DNA from: Modestobacter lapidis
GTDB taxonomy: Bacteria; Actinomycetota; Actinomycetes; Mycobacteriales; Geodermatophilaceae
Length of the DNA stretch: 64,000 nt
Assembly: GCA_019779905.1 (NCBI GenBank)
Contig: JABAKE010000019.1
Span: 1 to 64,000, forward strand
Direction of reading: 5' to 3'
Numbering within the stretch: the first letter of the stretch is position 1; each line of letters begins with the position of its first letter. Made by a program: the position numbers and the translations under genes. Positions 46,829 through 55,383 of the stretch are shown one piece after another. The notes beneath the pieces are model-generated. The model saw nothing but the letters and a program-made list of their open reading frames with translations, was not told where the DNA came from and made no database searches.

Positions 46829-47680
46829 CTGAACGACCCGCACGTCGACGAGCCCGCCACCGATCCCGGTGGCGGGCTCGTCCGCGTTCGGCTCGACATC
46901 TCCTACGACGGGACCGCGCTGCACGGCTGGGCCCGCCAGCCGGGACTGCGGACCGTCCAGGGCGAGCTGGAGCTGGCGCTGGCCACGGTGCTGAGGTGCG
47001 ACGTCGACCTGACCGTAGCCGGGCGCACCGACGCCGGGGTGCACGCCATCGGGCAGGTGGCCCACACCGACCTCGACGCGGTGGTGTTCACCGCCCACGA
47101 GCCCAAGCTGCTGCGCCGGTTGCGCGGGGTCCTGCCGCCCGACATCGCGGTCACCGGCCTGCGGGAGGTCCCGGCGGCGTTCGACGCGCGCTTCGGCGCG
47201 CTCTCCCGGCACTACGTCTACCGCCTCGCCGACGCCGACGCCGGGCCCCCGCCGCTCCGCCGGGCGGACACCGTGGGCTGGCCGCGCCGCCTGGCGGCCG
47301 GGGCGATGGCCGACGCCGCCGAGCGGTTGCTGGGGGAGCAGGACTTCGCCGCCTACTGCCGGCGGCGTGCAGGCGCGACGACGATCCGCACCCTGCTGGC
47401 CCTGGACGTGGCCCGCACCGGCGACCTGGTCACCGTCGGCGCCTCGGCCGACGCCTTCTGCCACTCCATGGTCCGCAGCCTCGTGGGTGCGCTGCTGGCC
47501 GTGGGGGAGGGGCGGCGGGACGTGGCGTGGCCGGCTTCCCTGCTCAGCCGGACCAGCCGGGCCGGCGACGTACCGGTCGCGCCGGCCGGGGGGCTGACGC
47601 TGGTGCGGGTCGACTACCCGGCCGATGACGCGCTCGCCGCCCGGTCGCTGGTCACCCGGAACCGTCGTGGACCCCGGTGA
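46829..47680 (+). CDS. truA: tRNA pseudouridine synthase A, non-canonical start
   Basis: Makes pseudouridine 38-40 in the tRNA anticodon arm. The catalytic Asp is in VAGRTDAGVHAIGQVAH. The conserved N-terminus VRLDISYDGTALHGWARQPG lies upstream of the first ATG/GTG/TTG of this frame (GTG 46988). The frame has no such codon back to the rplQ end. The best candidate is CTG 46829, which overlaps the stop of a 3-codon frame (GTG CTC CGC TGA, 46821-46832) as CTGA. Product 283 aa if so. A sequencing error is the alternative. Confidence 0.82.
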   Translation: MNDPHVDEPATDPGGGLVRVRLDISYDGTALHGWARQPGLRTVQGELELALATVLRCDVDLTVAGRTDAGVHAIGQVAHTDLDAVVFTAHEPKLLRRLRGVLPPDIAVTGLREVPAAFDARFGALSRHYVYRLADADAGPPPLRRADTVGWPRRLAAGAMADAAERLLGEQDFAAYCRRRAGATTIRTLLALDVARTGDLVTVGASADAFCHSMVRSLVGALLAVGEGRRDVAWPASLLSRTSRAGDVPVAPAGGLTLVRVDYPADDALAARSLVTRNRRGPR

Positions 47681-47684
47681 CCCG

Positions 47685-48350
47685 TCAGTCGAGGGCTGCG
47701 ACGGCCTCGGTAACCGGGGTGTCGCCGCCGACGAGCTCGACCACGGCACCGGACCTCGGGTGGTCCAGCAGCTCGACGAGCACCGCGGCGACGTCGTCCC
47801 GGGGCACCTGCCCCCGACCGACGTGCCGGTCGAGCCGGACCCGGCCGGTGCCGGGGTCGTCGGTGAGGCCACCGGGCCGCAGCACGGTGACGGCCGGCCC
47901 GCGGCGGGCGAGCACGTCCTCCTCGGCCGCCAGCTTCGCCCGCAGGTAGGCCACGAACACCTCGTTCACGCCCTCGGGGGTCGCCCCGTCGGCCACCGAC
48001 TCGACGCCCATCGAGGACACCAGCAGGTACGAGCCGACGCCGGCCCGCTCCGCTGCGTCGGCCAGCAGCACCGCGGCACCGCGGTCGACGGTGTCCTTGC
48101 GGGCGATCCCGCTGGCCGGGCCGCCACCGGCGGCGAAGACCGCCGCGTCGGCGCCGGCCAGCACCGCCGCGACGGCGTCGACGCCCGCGTGCTCCAGGTC
48201 CAGGACCACCGGTTCGACGCCGTCGGACGTGAGGTCCGGGCGGTGGTCGGGATTGCGGACGATGCCGACGACGGTGTCTCCCCGGGTGCTCAGCAACCGT
48301 CCGAGGCGGCGGGCAACCTGACCATGGGCTCCAGCGATGACGATGCGCAT
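47685..48350 (-). CDS. NAD(P)-binding SDR / NmrA-like protein
   Basis: 222 aa with the Rossmann motif GAHGQVARRLG at 7-17, VSSMGVESV and VLRPGGLTDDPGTG. Resembles atypical short-chain dehydrogenases that act as redox or NADPH sensors; substrate unknown. ATG 48350 lies 2 nt after the mobA-like stop, so they are probably cotranscribed. Convergent with truA. Confidence 0.82.
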   Translation of the reverse strand: MRIVIAGAHGQVARRLGRLLSTRGDTVVGIVRNPDHRPDLTSDGVEPVVLDLEHAGVDAVAAVLAGADAAVFAAGGGPASGIARKDTVDRGAAVLLADAAERAGVGSYLLVSSMGVESVADGATPEGVNEVFVAYLRAKLAAEEDVLARRGPAVTVLRPGGLTDDPGTGRVRLDRHVGRGQVPRDDVAAVLVELLDHPRSGAVVELVGGDTPVTEAVAALD

Positions 48351-48352
48351 GA

Positions 48353-49027
48353 TCAACCCCTACCCCGGCCGGTCCCGGGCACGCCGGGTGCGGTGTTCCG
48401 TCGGTCACGGCCGGACCGGGCGGTCGTCGTCGGCGGGGTCCCGTCATCGGCCCCGGCGGCGGTCCGCGCCCGGGCGAGTTCGGCCGGGGTGTCGCAGTCG
48501 GTCCAGGGCGCCGGCCGGCCGGGGACGGCCGGCGGCCGGTACCGGCGCACGGCCAGCGGCGCCAGAACCGCACGCATGGAGGTCGGCCCGCCCCCACCGG
48601 CGACCGCCGCGCGCAGCGCCTGGGTTCGCCACACACCGAGCAGCAGCTGGTCGCGGCCGGTGTCGTCGACGACCAGCACACCATCGCCGGTGAGCCGCTC
48701 CCGCAGCGCGGTGACCAGCTCCGCGGTGAGGAAGGGCAGGTCGCCGGCGAGCACGGCCACCACGTCGCCGGGGACGGCGGCCAGCCCGGCCCGCAGCGCC
48801 GGCACCGGGCCGCCCCCGGGCGGTTCCTCCCGGACCAGGACGACGTCCGCCGGGACCGGCTGCGGCGGGCCCACCACCACGCGGGGCGCGGCACCGGCCA
48901 CCGCGGTGAGGACGGTCGCCAGCATCGTGCGGTCGCCCACCTGCAGCTGCGGCTTCCGTTGCCCGCCGAGCCGGGCCGCCCGGCCGCCGGCCAGCACCAC
49001 GGCGGCGAAGGGAGGGAGGGCGCTCAT
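48353..49027 (-). CDS. mobA: Molybdenum cofactor guanylyltransferase-like NTP transferase
   Basis: 224 aa. [19 protein letters not shown] is the nucleotide-binding signature, AGDLPFL carries the metal Asp, and [10 protein letters not shown] is typical of MobA-type ends. Attaches GMP (or CMP) to molybdopterin; the choice is not readable. Divergent from fdhD, with other Mo-cofactor genes nearby. A ~35-residue basic tail is unconserved. Confidence 0.82.
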   Translation of the reverse strand: MSALPPFAAVVLAGGRAARLGGQRKPQLQVGDRTMLATVLTAVAGAAPRVVVGPPQPVPADVVLVREEPPGGGPVPALRAGLAAVPGDVVAVLAGDLPFLTAELVTALRERLTGDGVLVVDDTGRDQLLLGVWRTQALRAAVAGGGGPTSMRAVLAPLAVRRYRPPAVPGRPAPWTDCDTPAELARARTAAGADDGTPPTTTARSGRDRRNTAPGVPGTGRGRG

Positions 49028-49051
49028 GGGGCGAACGGTAGGGCGCTACCG

Positions 49052-49900
49052 GTGAGTACCGTCAACGACGTGGGACGAGTCACCAGCCGTACGCCCGTAC
49101 TGCGCATCCGTGGGGCCGTGCACGGCACCCGCTCCGACACCGTGGCGTCGGAGGAGCCGCTGGAGATCCGGCTGAGCGGCACGCCGCTCGCGGTGACCAT
49201 GCGGACCCCTGGCGACGACTTCGACCTCGTGCACGGCTTCCTGGCCACCGAGGGGGTGATCCGTTCCTCGGCCGACGTGGCCGGGTTGCGGTACTGCAAC
49301 TCCGTCGATGCCGAGGGCCGCAACACCTACAACGTCGTCGACGTCGACCTGGCTCCCGGCGTCGAGGCGCCGGACACCGCGCTGGACCGGAACTTCTACA
49401 CGTCCAGCTCGTGCGGCGTGTGCGGCAAGGCCAGCATCGACGCCATCCGGACCAGGACGACCCACGACGTCGCCGCCGACGACATCCGGCTGCCCCTGGC
49501 CACCCTGCTCGCGCTCCCCGACCGGCTGCGCGCGGCGCAGGAGGTGTTCTCCCGGACCGGTGGGCTGCACGCGGCAGGGCTCTTCACCGTCGCCGGTGAG
49601 CTGGTGGCGTTGCGCGAGGACGTCGGCCGGCACAACGCGGTCGACAAGGTCATCGGCGACGCGGTCCGCGAGGGCCGGGTGCCGCTGGCCGGGCACGTGC
49701 TCATGGTCAGCGGGCGGTCCTCGTTCGAGCTGACGCAGAAGGCCGCCATGGCCGGCGTGCCGGTGCTGGCGGCGGTCTCCGCCCCCAGCTCGCTGGCCGT
49801 GGAGCTGGCCGAGGAGGTCGGCATCACCCTGATCGGCTTCCTCCGCGGCGACGGCTGCAACGTCTACAGCCACACCGAGCGGCTTATCTTGCCCGTGTAG
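49052..49900 (+). CDS. fdhD: Formate dehydrogenase sulfurtransferase FdhD
   Basis: 282 aa. Transfers sulfur from IscS-type desulfurase to the Mo cofactor of formate dehydrogenase. The active Cys pair is in [26 protein letters not shown] and [12 protein letters not shown] are family motifs. GTG 49052 is a probable start, without a clear binding site (24 nt from the divergent mobA); GTG 49070 is possible. No formate dehydrogenase gene is in the window. Confidence 0.92.
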   Translation: MSTVNDVGRVTSRTPVLRIRGAVHGTRSDTVASEEPLEIRLSGTPLAVTMRTPGDDFDLVHGFLATEGVIRSSADVAGLRYCNSVDAEGRNTYNVVDVDLAPGVEAPDTALDRNFYTSSSCGVCGKASIDAIRTRTTHDVAADDIRLPLATLLALPDRLRAAQEVFSRTGGLHAAGLFTVAGELVALREDVGRHNAVDKVIGDAVREGRVPLAGHVLMVSGRSSFELTQKAAMAGVPVLAAVSAPSSLAVELAEEVGITLIGFLRGDGCNVYSHTERLILPV

Positions 49901-49964
49901 GGCAGTGAAGCTGGCCCCGCGAGGCAGCGCCACGCAGGCCGCCCTGCGAGGGTGCAGTCCGATG

Positions 49965-50046
49965 GCGGGGCCGGAGGCTCCCCATCGGAGTGTCACGAAG
50001 CGGCTCAGCGCAAGCCGGGACGGCACCTGGCCGCGGTGGGAGCGCG
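49965..50046. repeat. 82-bp extragenic repeat, copy B
   Basis: Same length and same start (gcggggccggaggctccc) as 21379-21460; shared blocks cggctcagcg, gggacggcacctg and ccgcggt. It lies between convergent fdhD and mog. Confidence 0.75.
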
Positions 50047-50056
50047 CAGCGCGACA

Positions 50057-50551
50057 TCAGACATGATCTCCGCCTCGCAGCTGGCTGACGATGTGCGGTA
50101 GCAGGGGCCCGAGCACGGCCAGGCCGTCGCGCACACCGCCGGTGGAGCCGGGCAGGTTGACGACCAGCGTCCGCCCCGCCGTGCCGGCCAGCCCGCGGGA
50201 CAGCACCGACGTCGGCACCGTGGGTGCGCCGTACCGGCGGACGGCCTCGGCGATCCCCGGCGCCTCCCGCTCGAGCACCAGCCGGGTCGCCTCCGGCGTG
50301 ACGTCGGTGGGGGACAGCCCGGTGCCGCCGGTGGTCAGCACGACGTCGACCCCACCGGCGACGGCTGCCCGCAGCACCTCGACCAGCGCGTCGACGTCGT
50401 CCGGCCGGACGTGCGGGCCCGCCACGGTGAAACCCAGCGCGCGCAGTCCGTCGGCCAGCAGCTGGCCGCTGGTGTCGGCGTAGACGCCGGCGGACGCCCG
50501 GTTGGACGCGGTGATCACGACGGCGCGGGCGCCGGCGGGCAGCTCGCTCAC
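50057..50551 (-). CDS. mog: Molybdopterin adenylyltransferase (MogA/MoaB family)
   Basis: 164 aa. ITASNRASAGVYADTSG, TTGGTGLSPTDVTPEAT and NLPGSTGGVRDGL are the MPT-binding motifs. Adenylates molybdopterin before Mo insertion by MoeA, encoded 900 bp upstream. GTG 50551 overlaps the stop of the last of four tandem micro-ORFs (GTGA), with gaggag 6 nt upstream. Confidence 0.92.
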   Translation of the reverse strand: MSELPAGARAVVITASNRASAGVYADTSGQLLADGLRALGFTVAGPHVRPDDVDALVEVLRAAVAGGVDVVLTTGGTGLSPTDVTPEATRLVLEREAPGIAEAVRRYGAPTVPTSVLSRGLAGTAGRTLVVNLPGSTGGVRDGLAVLGPLLPHIVSQLRGGDHV

Positions 50552-50628
50552 GTGATCTCCTCGCTGGCGCTCGTCGACCGCGTTCGCGACGCTGCTGTGC
50601 CCCTGGATGAGCTCGCGGGCTCGCTCAT
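50548..50628 (-). CDS. Relay micro-ORF 4 (26 aa), coupled to mog
   Basis: Begins MSEPASSSRG, ends STSASEEIT. Its stop overlaps the mog GTG as GTGA (50551-50548). Confidence 0.5.
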   Translation of the reverse strand: MSEPASSSRGTAASRTRSTSASEEIT

Positions 50629-50705
50629 CTGATCTCCTCGCTGACGCTCGTCGACCGCGTTCGCGACGCTGCTGTGCCCCTGGATGAGCTCGCGGGCTCG
50701 CTCAT
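50625..50705 (-). CDS. Relay micro-ORF 3 (26 aa)
   Basis: Same peptide as micro-ORF 2, ATGA overlaps at both ends. Confidence 0.5.
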   Translation of the reverse strand: MSEPASSSRGTAASRTRSTSVSEEIR

Positions 50706-50782
50706 CTGATCTCCTCGCTGACGCTCGTCGACCGCGTTCGCGACGCTGCTGTGCCCCTGGATGAGCTCGCGGGCTCGCTCAT
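50702..50782 (-). CDS. Relay micro-ORF 2 (26 aa)
   Basis: ATGA overlap at both ends. Begins MSEPASSSRG, ends STSVSEEIR; gaggag encoding EE is the binding site for the next ORF. Confidence 0.5.
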   Translation of the reverse strand: MSEPASSSRGTAASRTRSTSVSEEIR

Positions 50783-50859
50783 CTGATCTCCTCGCTGGCG
50801 CTCGTCGACCGCGTTCGCGACGCTGCTGTGCTCCTGGATGAGCTCGTGGGCTCGCTCAT
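50779..50859 (-). CDS. Relay micro-ORF 1 (26 aa) after moaC
   Basis: ATG at 50859 overlaps the moaC stop (TGATG). Begins [10 protein letters not shown], ends STSASEEIR. Its TGA overlaps the next ATG. Confidence 0.5.
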   Translation of the reverse strand: MSEPTSSSRSTAASRTRSTSASEEIR

Positions 50860-51332
50860 CAGCGGACCCAGTCGCCGCTCTTGCCACCGGACTTGGCCAG
50901 CAGCCGGATGTCGGTCACGGTGGCCCGCGGATCGACCGCCTTCACCATGTCGATCACGGTCAGCCCGGCGACGGCGACCGAGGTCAGCGCCTCCATCTCC
51001 ACCCCGGTGCGGTCCGCGGTGCGCGCGGTGGCGGTGATCTCCACGGCCTCGTCGGTGACCTCGATGTCGACGGTCACCCCGTGCAGCGCGATCGGGTGGC
51101 ACAGCGGGATCAGGTCCGGCGTCCGCTTGGCCCCGGCGATGCCGGCGATCCGGGCGACGGCGATCGCGTCGCCCTTGGGCACGCCGCGGCCGCGCAGCAG
51201 GGCGACGACCTCCGGGCTGACGAGCACCCGGCCGGCCGCCGTCGCCACCCGGGCGGTGACCGGCTTGGCGGTGACGTCGACCATCCGGGCGGCGCCGGAC
51301 TCGTCGACGTGGGTCAGTCGCTGCTCGCTCAC
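50859..51332 (-). CDS. moaC: Cyclic pyranopterin monophosphate synthase MoaC
   Basis: 157 aa. Second step of the first stage of molybdopterin synthesis. [34 protein letters not shown] and the Lys/Gly-rich KSGGKSGDW end are signatures. GTG 51332 overlaps the stop of a 28-codon micro-ORF. MoaA is not in the window. Confidence 0.95.
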   Translation of the reverse strand: MSEQRLTHVDESGAARMVDVTAKPVTARVATAAGRVLVSPEVVALLRGRGVPKGDAIAVARIAGIAGAKRTPDLIPLCHPIALHGVTVDIEVTDEAVEITATARTADRTGVEMEALTSVAVAGLTVIDMVKAVDPRATVTDIRLLAKSGGKSGDWVR

Positions 51333-51415
51333 TGCGCACTCCTGTTCGTCTCCGCTACTGCTCCGCTCCTCGCTCGCTGGCGCTCGCTGCGATGCTCACC
51401 GCAGCGTCGACTCAC
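51329..51415 (-). CDS. Micro-ORF (28 aa) bridging moeA and moaC
   Basis: GTG 51415 overlaps the moeA stop and TGA 51331-51329 overlaps the moaC GTG, both as GTGA. Arg/Ser-rich, ending AETNRSAQ. It reads through a dispersed element (gtgagcatcgcagcgagcg, 51372-51400) also found after glmS. aacagga inside it is the moaC binding site. Confidence 0.42.
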   Translation of the reverse strand: MSRRCGEHRSERQRARSGAVAETNRSAQ

Positions 51416-52617
51416 TGGAGCGCTCCTTCGATCAGCACGACGTCGACCTCGGTGCCGGCGGGCAGCTCGGTCACTGCCTCGGGGACGACGACGAGGCAGT
51501 TGGCGCGGGCGAGGTGGGCCACGAGATGGGAACCGGGCCCGCCGACCTGGGTGACCACCCCACCGTCGAACAGGCCGCGCAGGAACTGCCGCTTCCCGGC
51601 GGGGGAGCGCAGGCCCTCGGTGAGCCGCGCCGAGGTGCGCAGCCGGTCGGGCGAGGCGTGCCCGAGCGCGCGGCGCAGCGCCGGCCGGACGAACACCTCG
51701 AAGGAGACGAACGAGCTCACCGGGTTGCCCGGCAGGGTGACCACCGGGACGCCGTCCACGGTGCCGGCGCCCTGCGGCCCACCCGGCTGCATGGCCACCT
51801 TTCCGAACTCCACGGTGCCGAGCGCGCCGAACGCGTCCTTGACCACCTCGTAGGCGCCGGCGCTCACGCCACCGCTGGTGATCAGCAGGTCGGCGCCGAC
51901 CAGTTCGGCGCGCACGGTGCGCAGGAAGGTGTCGACGTCGTCGGGCACGAAGTGGAGGGTGCGCGCCTCCCCGCCGGCGTCGGCGACCGCGCCGGCCAGC
52001 AGCACCGAGTTGGACTCGTAGATCTGCCCCGGCGCCAGTGGTTCACCGGGGGCGACCAGCTCGCTCCCGGTGGAGAGGACCAGCACGCGGGGGCGGCGGC
52101 GCACCGGCAGGGTGGCGTGACCGACCGCGGCGGCCAGCCCGAGCTGGGTCGGACCGAGGGCGGTGCCGGCCGGCAGCGCCACGGCGCCGGCGGCGATGTC
52201 CTCCCCGGCGTGCCGTAGATGGGTGCCGGCGGCGGGGGAGCTGGTGATGGTGACGACGTCGGTGGCGCCGTCGGTGCGCTCCACCGGGACGACGACGTCC
52301 GCGCCGGCCGGCAGGGGTGCGCCGGTCATGATCCGGTGCACCGTGCCGGGGGCGAGCGCCGGGACGTCGGTGCGCCCGGCGGGGATGTCCGCGGCGACCG
52401 GCAGCCGGACCGGCGCCGCCTCGCTCGCCGCGCCGACCTCGGCCCAGCGGGCGGCGTAGCCGTCCATCGCCGAGTTGTCGAAGCCGGGCAGCGCGACCAG
52501 GGCGGGGAGGTCCGCGCCCAGTACCCGCCCGGCGGCCGCGGGCACCGCGACGTGCTCGACCGGCAGCAGCCCCAGGAGCCCGGCCACCACCGCCTGGTGT
52601 TCCTCGACGGTCCGCAC
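51412..52617 (-). CDS. moeA: Molybdopterin molybdenumtransferase MoeA
   Basis: 401 aa. Inserts molybdate into adenylated molybdopterin. LPGFDNSAMDGYA near residue 45, TGAPLPAGADVVVPVE, LITSGGVSAGAYE and TLPGNPVSSFVSFEVFV are family motifs. GTG 52617. First gene of the moeA-moaC-mog unit; divergent from the PfkB kinase. Confidence 0.96.
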   Translation of the reverse strand: MRTVEEHQAVVAGLLGLLPVEHVAVPAAAGRVLGADLPALVALPGFDNSAMDGYAARWAEVGAASEAAPVRLPVAADIPAGRTDVPALAPGTVHRIMTGAPLPAGADVVVPVERTDGATDVVTITSSPAAGTHLRHAGEDIAAGAVALPAGTALGPTQLGLAAAVGHATLPVRRRPRVLVLSTGSELVAPGEPLAPGQIYESNSVLLAGAVADAGGEARTLHFVPDDVDTFLRTVRAELVGADLLITSGGVSAGAYEVVKDAFGALGTVEFGKVAMQPGGPQGAGTVDGVPVVTLPGNPVSSFVSFEVFVRPALRRALGHASPDRLRTSARLTEGLRSPAGKRQFLRGLFDGGVVTQVGGPGSHLVAHLARANCLVVVPEAVTELPAGTEVDVVLIEGALQ

Positions 52618-52708
52618 GACCCCATCCTCTCCGACCCGGGGCGCCGGCGGCCCCGGCGGGGTCGCGCCGGAGGGTGTGCGGGCGGCTCGCGCGGGGCAGG
52701 CAGCCGGG

Positions 52709-53722
52709 GTGGGTGCAGCGGGCGGTTCCGTCGTGGTGGTGGGTCAGGTGGGTCGGGACCTCGTCCTGCAGGTGGACCGGCTCCCGGATGCGGGTGGCAG
52801 CGCCCCCGTGCGCGGCCGCCGGGAGGTGCTGGGCGGCAAGGGGGCCAACCAGGCCGTGGCCCTGGTCCAGCTGGGTCGACCGGCGGCCCTGCTGGGCGTC
52901 GTCGGCGCCGACGCGGCGGGTGACCAGGTGCTGGCCGAGGCGGTCGCCGACGGGCTCGACGTCTCGGGGGTGGCCCGCCGTCCGGGCGTGGCCACCGCGC
53001 TGCTCCTCGACCTCGTCGAGACCGGGGGCGTCCGCCGGCTGCTGGAGGACGTGCCCGACGCCGCGCTGCTCACCGCCGCCGACGTCGCGGCGGCCGCACC
53101 GTTGCTGGACCGCGCGCCGGCGGTCCTGCTCCAGCTGCAGCAGCCCGGCGACGCGGTCCGGGCGGCGCTGGCCCACGCCCCCGGCGGGGCGCTGCTCGTC
53201 GCCGACGGCGCCGCCGCCGAACCCGGCACCCGCGCGGCGGTGCTCGCGGCGGTGGACGTGCTGCGCGCCGACGCGTCCGAGGCCCGGGCCTGGGTCGACG
53301 GCGACCTGGCGGGGCTGGACGACGTGCGGGCGGCGGCCCGCGAACTGTGCGGCCGGGGCCCGCGGGTGGTGTCCCTGGCCGCCGGGGAGGACGGCGACCT
53401 GACCGTCTGGGCCGGCCCGGACGGTGGGCTCGAGGAGCAACTGGTGCCGCTGCTCGGCGCGGAGCCGGTGGACCCGACCGGCGCGGGCGACACGATCGTG
53501 GCGGCACTGACGGCCGCCCTGCTGCGCGGCGCCGGCCCGCGCACGGCCGCCTGGGAGGCGGGTGCCGCGGCGGCGCTGACCGTGGCCCGAGCCGGTGGCC
53601 GCCCGCGGCTGGACCCGGTCGGGGTGACCCGGGATGCCGTGGCGGCGCAGCGCGGGACGGAACCGGAAGGGCGCCCCGCTACCGTCGGCCTCCGGACACA
53701 GCGGACAGGAGACCTGGCATGA
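52709..53722 (+). CDS. PfkB/ribokinase-family sugar kinase
   Basis: 337 aa from GTG 52709; the start is chosen to place VVVVGQVGRDLVLQ near the N-terminus. GGKGANQAVALVQLGRPA and DPTGAGDTIVAAL (catalytic Asp in GAGD) are the two PfkB signatures. Ribokinase-like; sugar not determined. Its stop overlaps the carbonic anhydrase start (ATGA). Confidence 0.87.
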   Translation: MGAAGGSVVVVGQVGRDLVLQVDRLPDAGGSAPVRGRREVLGGKGANQAVALVQLGRPAALLGVVGADAAGDQVLAEAVADGLDVSGVARRPGVATALLLDLVETGGVRRLLEDVPDAALLTAADVAAAAPLLDRAPAVLLQLQQPGDAVRAALAHAPGGALLVADGAAAEPGTRAAVLAAVDVLRADASEARAWVDGDLAGLDDVRAAARELCGRGPRVVSLAAGEDGDLTVWAGPDGGLEEQLVPLLGAEPVDPTGAGDTIVAALTAALLRGAGPRTAAWEAGAAAALTVARAGGRPRLDPVGVTRDAVAAQRGTEPEGRPATVGLRTQRTGDLA

Positions 53723-54279
53723 CAGAGATCGACCGGATGCTGGCGGCCAACCGGCAGTGGCTCGCGAACTTCCCGGGCGACCTGCCGGTCGCTCCGGCCC
53801 GCGGCGCCGCCGTCGTGGCCTGCATGGACTCCCGGATGCCGCTGTTCGGCATGCTCGGCCTGGCGGTCGGCGACGCGCACGTCATCCGCAATGCCGGCGG
53901 CGTGGTCACCGATGACACCCTGCGGTCGCTGGCGATCTCCCAGCACCTGCTGGGCACGCGCGAGGTGGTGCTCGTGCACCACACCGACTGCGGGCTCAAC
54001 AAGGCCACCGACGCGGAGTTCGCCGACCTGGTCGAGCGCACCACCGGGCACCGGCCCCCCTTCGCCGCCCGGGCCTTCTCCGACGTCGACGCCGACGTCC
54101 GGGAGTCGATGGAGCTCGTCCGTGCGGCGCCCTACCTGCTGTCCACCGAGGTCCGCGGCGCCGTCTACGACGTGGCCACCGGGCTGCTCCGCGAAGTGAA
54201 GGACCCTGCTGCCCCCCACCACTCGCAGGCTCGCGGCGGGCCCCTGCAGCAGGGCCAGGGCCAGGAGTCGGGTTCGTAG
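53719..54279 (+). CDS. Beta-carbonic anhydrase with repeat-derived C-terminus
   Basis: 186 aa. Zinc ligands Cys35, His88 and Cys91 and the Asp37-Arg39 dyad (ACMDSRM, HHTDCG) are all present, so CO2 hydration is expected. ATGA overlap with the kinase. The last ~27 residues ([19 protein letters not shown] and on) are read from a hairpin repeat. A TGA at 54197-54199, where the repeat normally follows a stop, is out of frame here, suggesting a small indel or an insertion. Confidence 0.92.
   Translation: MTEIDRMLAANRQWLANFPGDLPVAPARGAAVVACMDSRMPLFGMLGLAVGDAHVIRNAGGVVTDDTLRSLAISQHLLGTREVVLVHHTDCGLNKATDAEFADLVERTTGHRPPFAARAFSDVDADVRESMELVRAAPYLLSTEVRGAVYDVATGLLREVKDPAAPHHSQARGGPLQQGQGQESGS
54200..54257 (+). 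repeat. Hairpin repeat, copy 11, inside a coding end
   Basis: Perfect outer stem ccctgctgc / gcagcaggg (54204-54212, 54246-54254), inner core actcgcaggctcgcgg. The only copy located within an annotated reading frame. Confidence 0.85.
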
Positions 54280-54421
54280 CCCGCGCTGGTATCGTCGTCG
54301 GCTGGCGCGCGACGCCGGCTGGTGCGCGCGCGTCCTCTCGACCCTCCAGGGTCTGTCTCCCGTGCTCGGTGAGGCGATCCGACCAGCCGCCCGCCTGACG
54401 ACGACAAGGACAGTGAGCCTC

Positions 54422-54865
54422 GTGCGCACGTACTCCCCCAAGCCCGGTGACATCACCCGGGCCTGGCACGTCATCGACGCCACCGACGTGGTGCTCGGTC
54501 GACTGGCCAGCCAGACCGCCATCCTGCTGCGCGGCAAGCACAAGCCGCAGTTCGCCCCGCACGTGGACGCCGGTGACTTCGTCGTCATCGTCAACGCGGG
54601 CAAGGTGGCCCTCACCGGCTCGAAGCGCGAGACCAAGGTCGCCTACCGCCACTCGGGCTACCCGGGCGGCCTGCGGACGATCAATGTCGGCGACGAGCTC
54701 CAGACCCGCCCCGACCGCGTCATCGAGCGCGCCATCAAGGGCATGCTCCCGCACAACTCGCTGGGCCGGCAGATGATCTCCAAGCTCAAGGTGTACGCCG
54801 GGCCGGAGCACCCGCACGCCGCCCAGCAGCCCCAGACCTTCGAGATCAAGCAGGTGTCCCAGTGA
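54422..54865 (+). CDS. rplM: Ribosomal protein uL13
   Basis: 147 aa, [39 protein letters not shown] is conserved. GTG 54422 chosen to match homologue starts. The stop overlaps a micro-ORF (GTGA). A possible -10 TATCGT lies at 54290-54295. Confidence 0.97.
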   Translation: MRTYSPKPGDITRAWHVIDATDVVLGRLASQTAILLRGKHKPQFAPHVDAGDFVVIVNAGKVALTGSKRETKVAYRHSGYPGGLRTINVGDELQTRPDRVIERAIKGMLPHNSLGRQMISKLKVYAGPEHPHAAQQPQTFEIKQVSQ

Positions 54866-54942
54866 CTGAGCCTGCGAAGTCACCCATCAGCATTGCACCG
54901 TCGGTCACAATGCCGACGAGCGCCAGCGAGGAGAGCAAGTGA
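54862..54942 (+). CDS. Micro-ORF (26 aa) bridging rplM and rpsI
   Basis: GTG 54862 overlaps the rplM stop and TGA 54940-54942 overlaps the rpsI GTG, both GTGA. Begins [10 protein letters not shown] and ends [13 protein letters not shown]. About 80% DNA identity to the nusG micro-ORF (9393-9473); shares the MxEP start and TSASEE end with the moaC-mog ORFs. gaggag encoding EE is the rpsI binding site. Confidence 0.55.
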   Translation: MTEPAKSPISIAPSVTMPTSASEESK

Positions 54943-55361
54943 CCAGCGCCGCCCAGACCGTGACCGACGCCGACGGGCGCCCCATCCAGACGGTCGGCCG
55001 CCGCAAGGAGGCCGTCGTCCGCGTCCGGCTGCTGCCGGGCACCGGCCAGTTCAAGCTGAACGGCCGCACCATCGAGGAGTACTTCCCCAACAAGGTGCAC
55101 CAGCAGCTCATCCGTGAGCCGCTCGTCATCCTGGAGAAGGGCGAGCAGTACGACGTCGTCGGTCTGCTGCACGGTGGTGGCGTCTCCGGCCAGGCCGGCG
55201 CGCTGCGTCTGGCGATCGCCCGGGCGCTCATCGAGATCGAGCCGGAGGACCGTCCGGCCCTCAAGAAGGCCGGCTTCCTGACCCGTGACCCCCGGGTCAC
55301 CGAGCGCAAGAAGTACGGACTGAAGAAGGCCCGCAAGGCGCCCCAGTACTCCAAGCGCTGA
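54939..55361 (+). CDS. rpsI: Ribosomal protein uS9
   Basis: 140 aa; [20 protein letters not shown] and the basic tail [18 protein letters not shown] that reaches the P-site tRNA. GTG 54939. Confidence 0.98.
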   Translation: MTSAAQTVTDADGRPIQTVGRRKEAVVRVRLLPGTGQFKLNGRTIEEYFPNKVHQQLIREPLVILEKGEQYDVVGLLHGGGVSGQAGALRLAIARALIEIEPEDRPALKKAGFLTRDPRVTERKKYGLKKARKAPQYSKR

Positions 55362-55383
55362 CCCCGGTCTCCCCGAGACGTCC

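Larger units (their letters stand above)
50553..50860 (-). repeat. Four tandem 77-bp repeats between moaC and mog
   Basis: Units begin at 50553, 50630, 50707 and 50784 with an exact 77-bp period and only a few substitutions. Each unit holds a 26-codon ORF and a gaggag ribosome binding site. 77 = 26 codons minus one base, the spacing needed for each stop to overlap the next start as ATGA. Confidence 0.97.

Noticed and set aside
46988-47680. truA beginning at GTG 46988
   Set aside because: It removes the conserved first strands of the fold, which are plainly encoded upstream in the same frame.
50553-50860. Possible CRISPR array
   Set aside because: The four 77-bp units are contiguous, with no unique spacers and no cas genes; they are tandem coding-like repeats.
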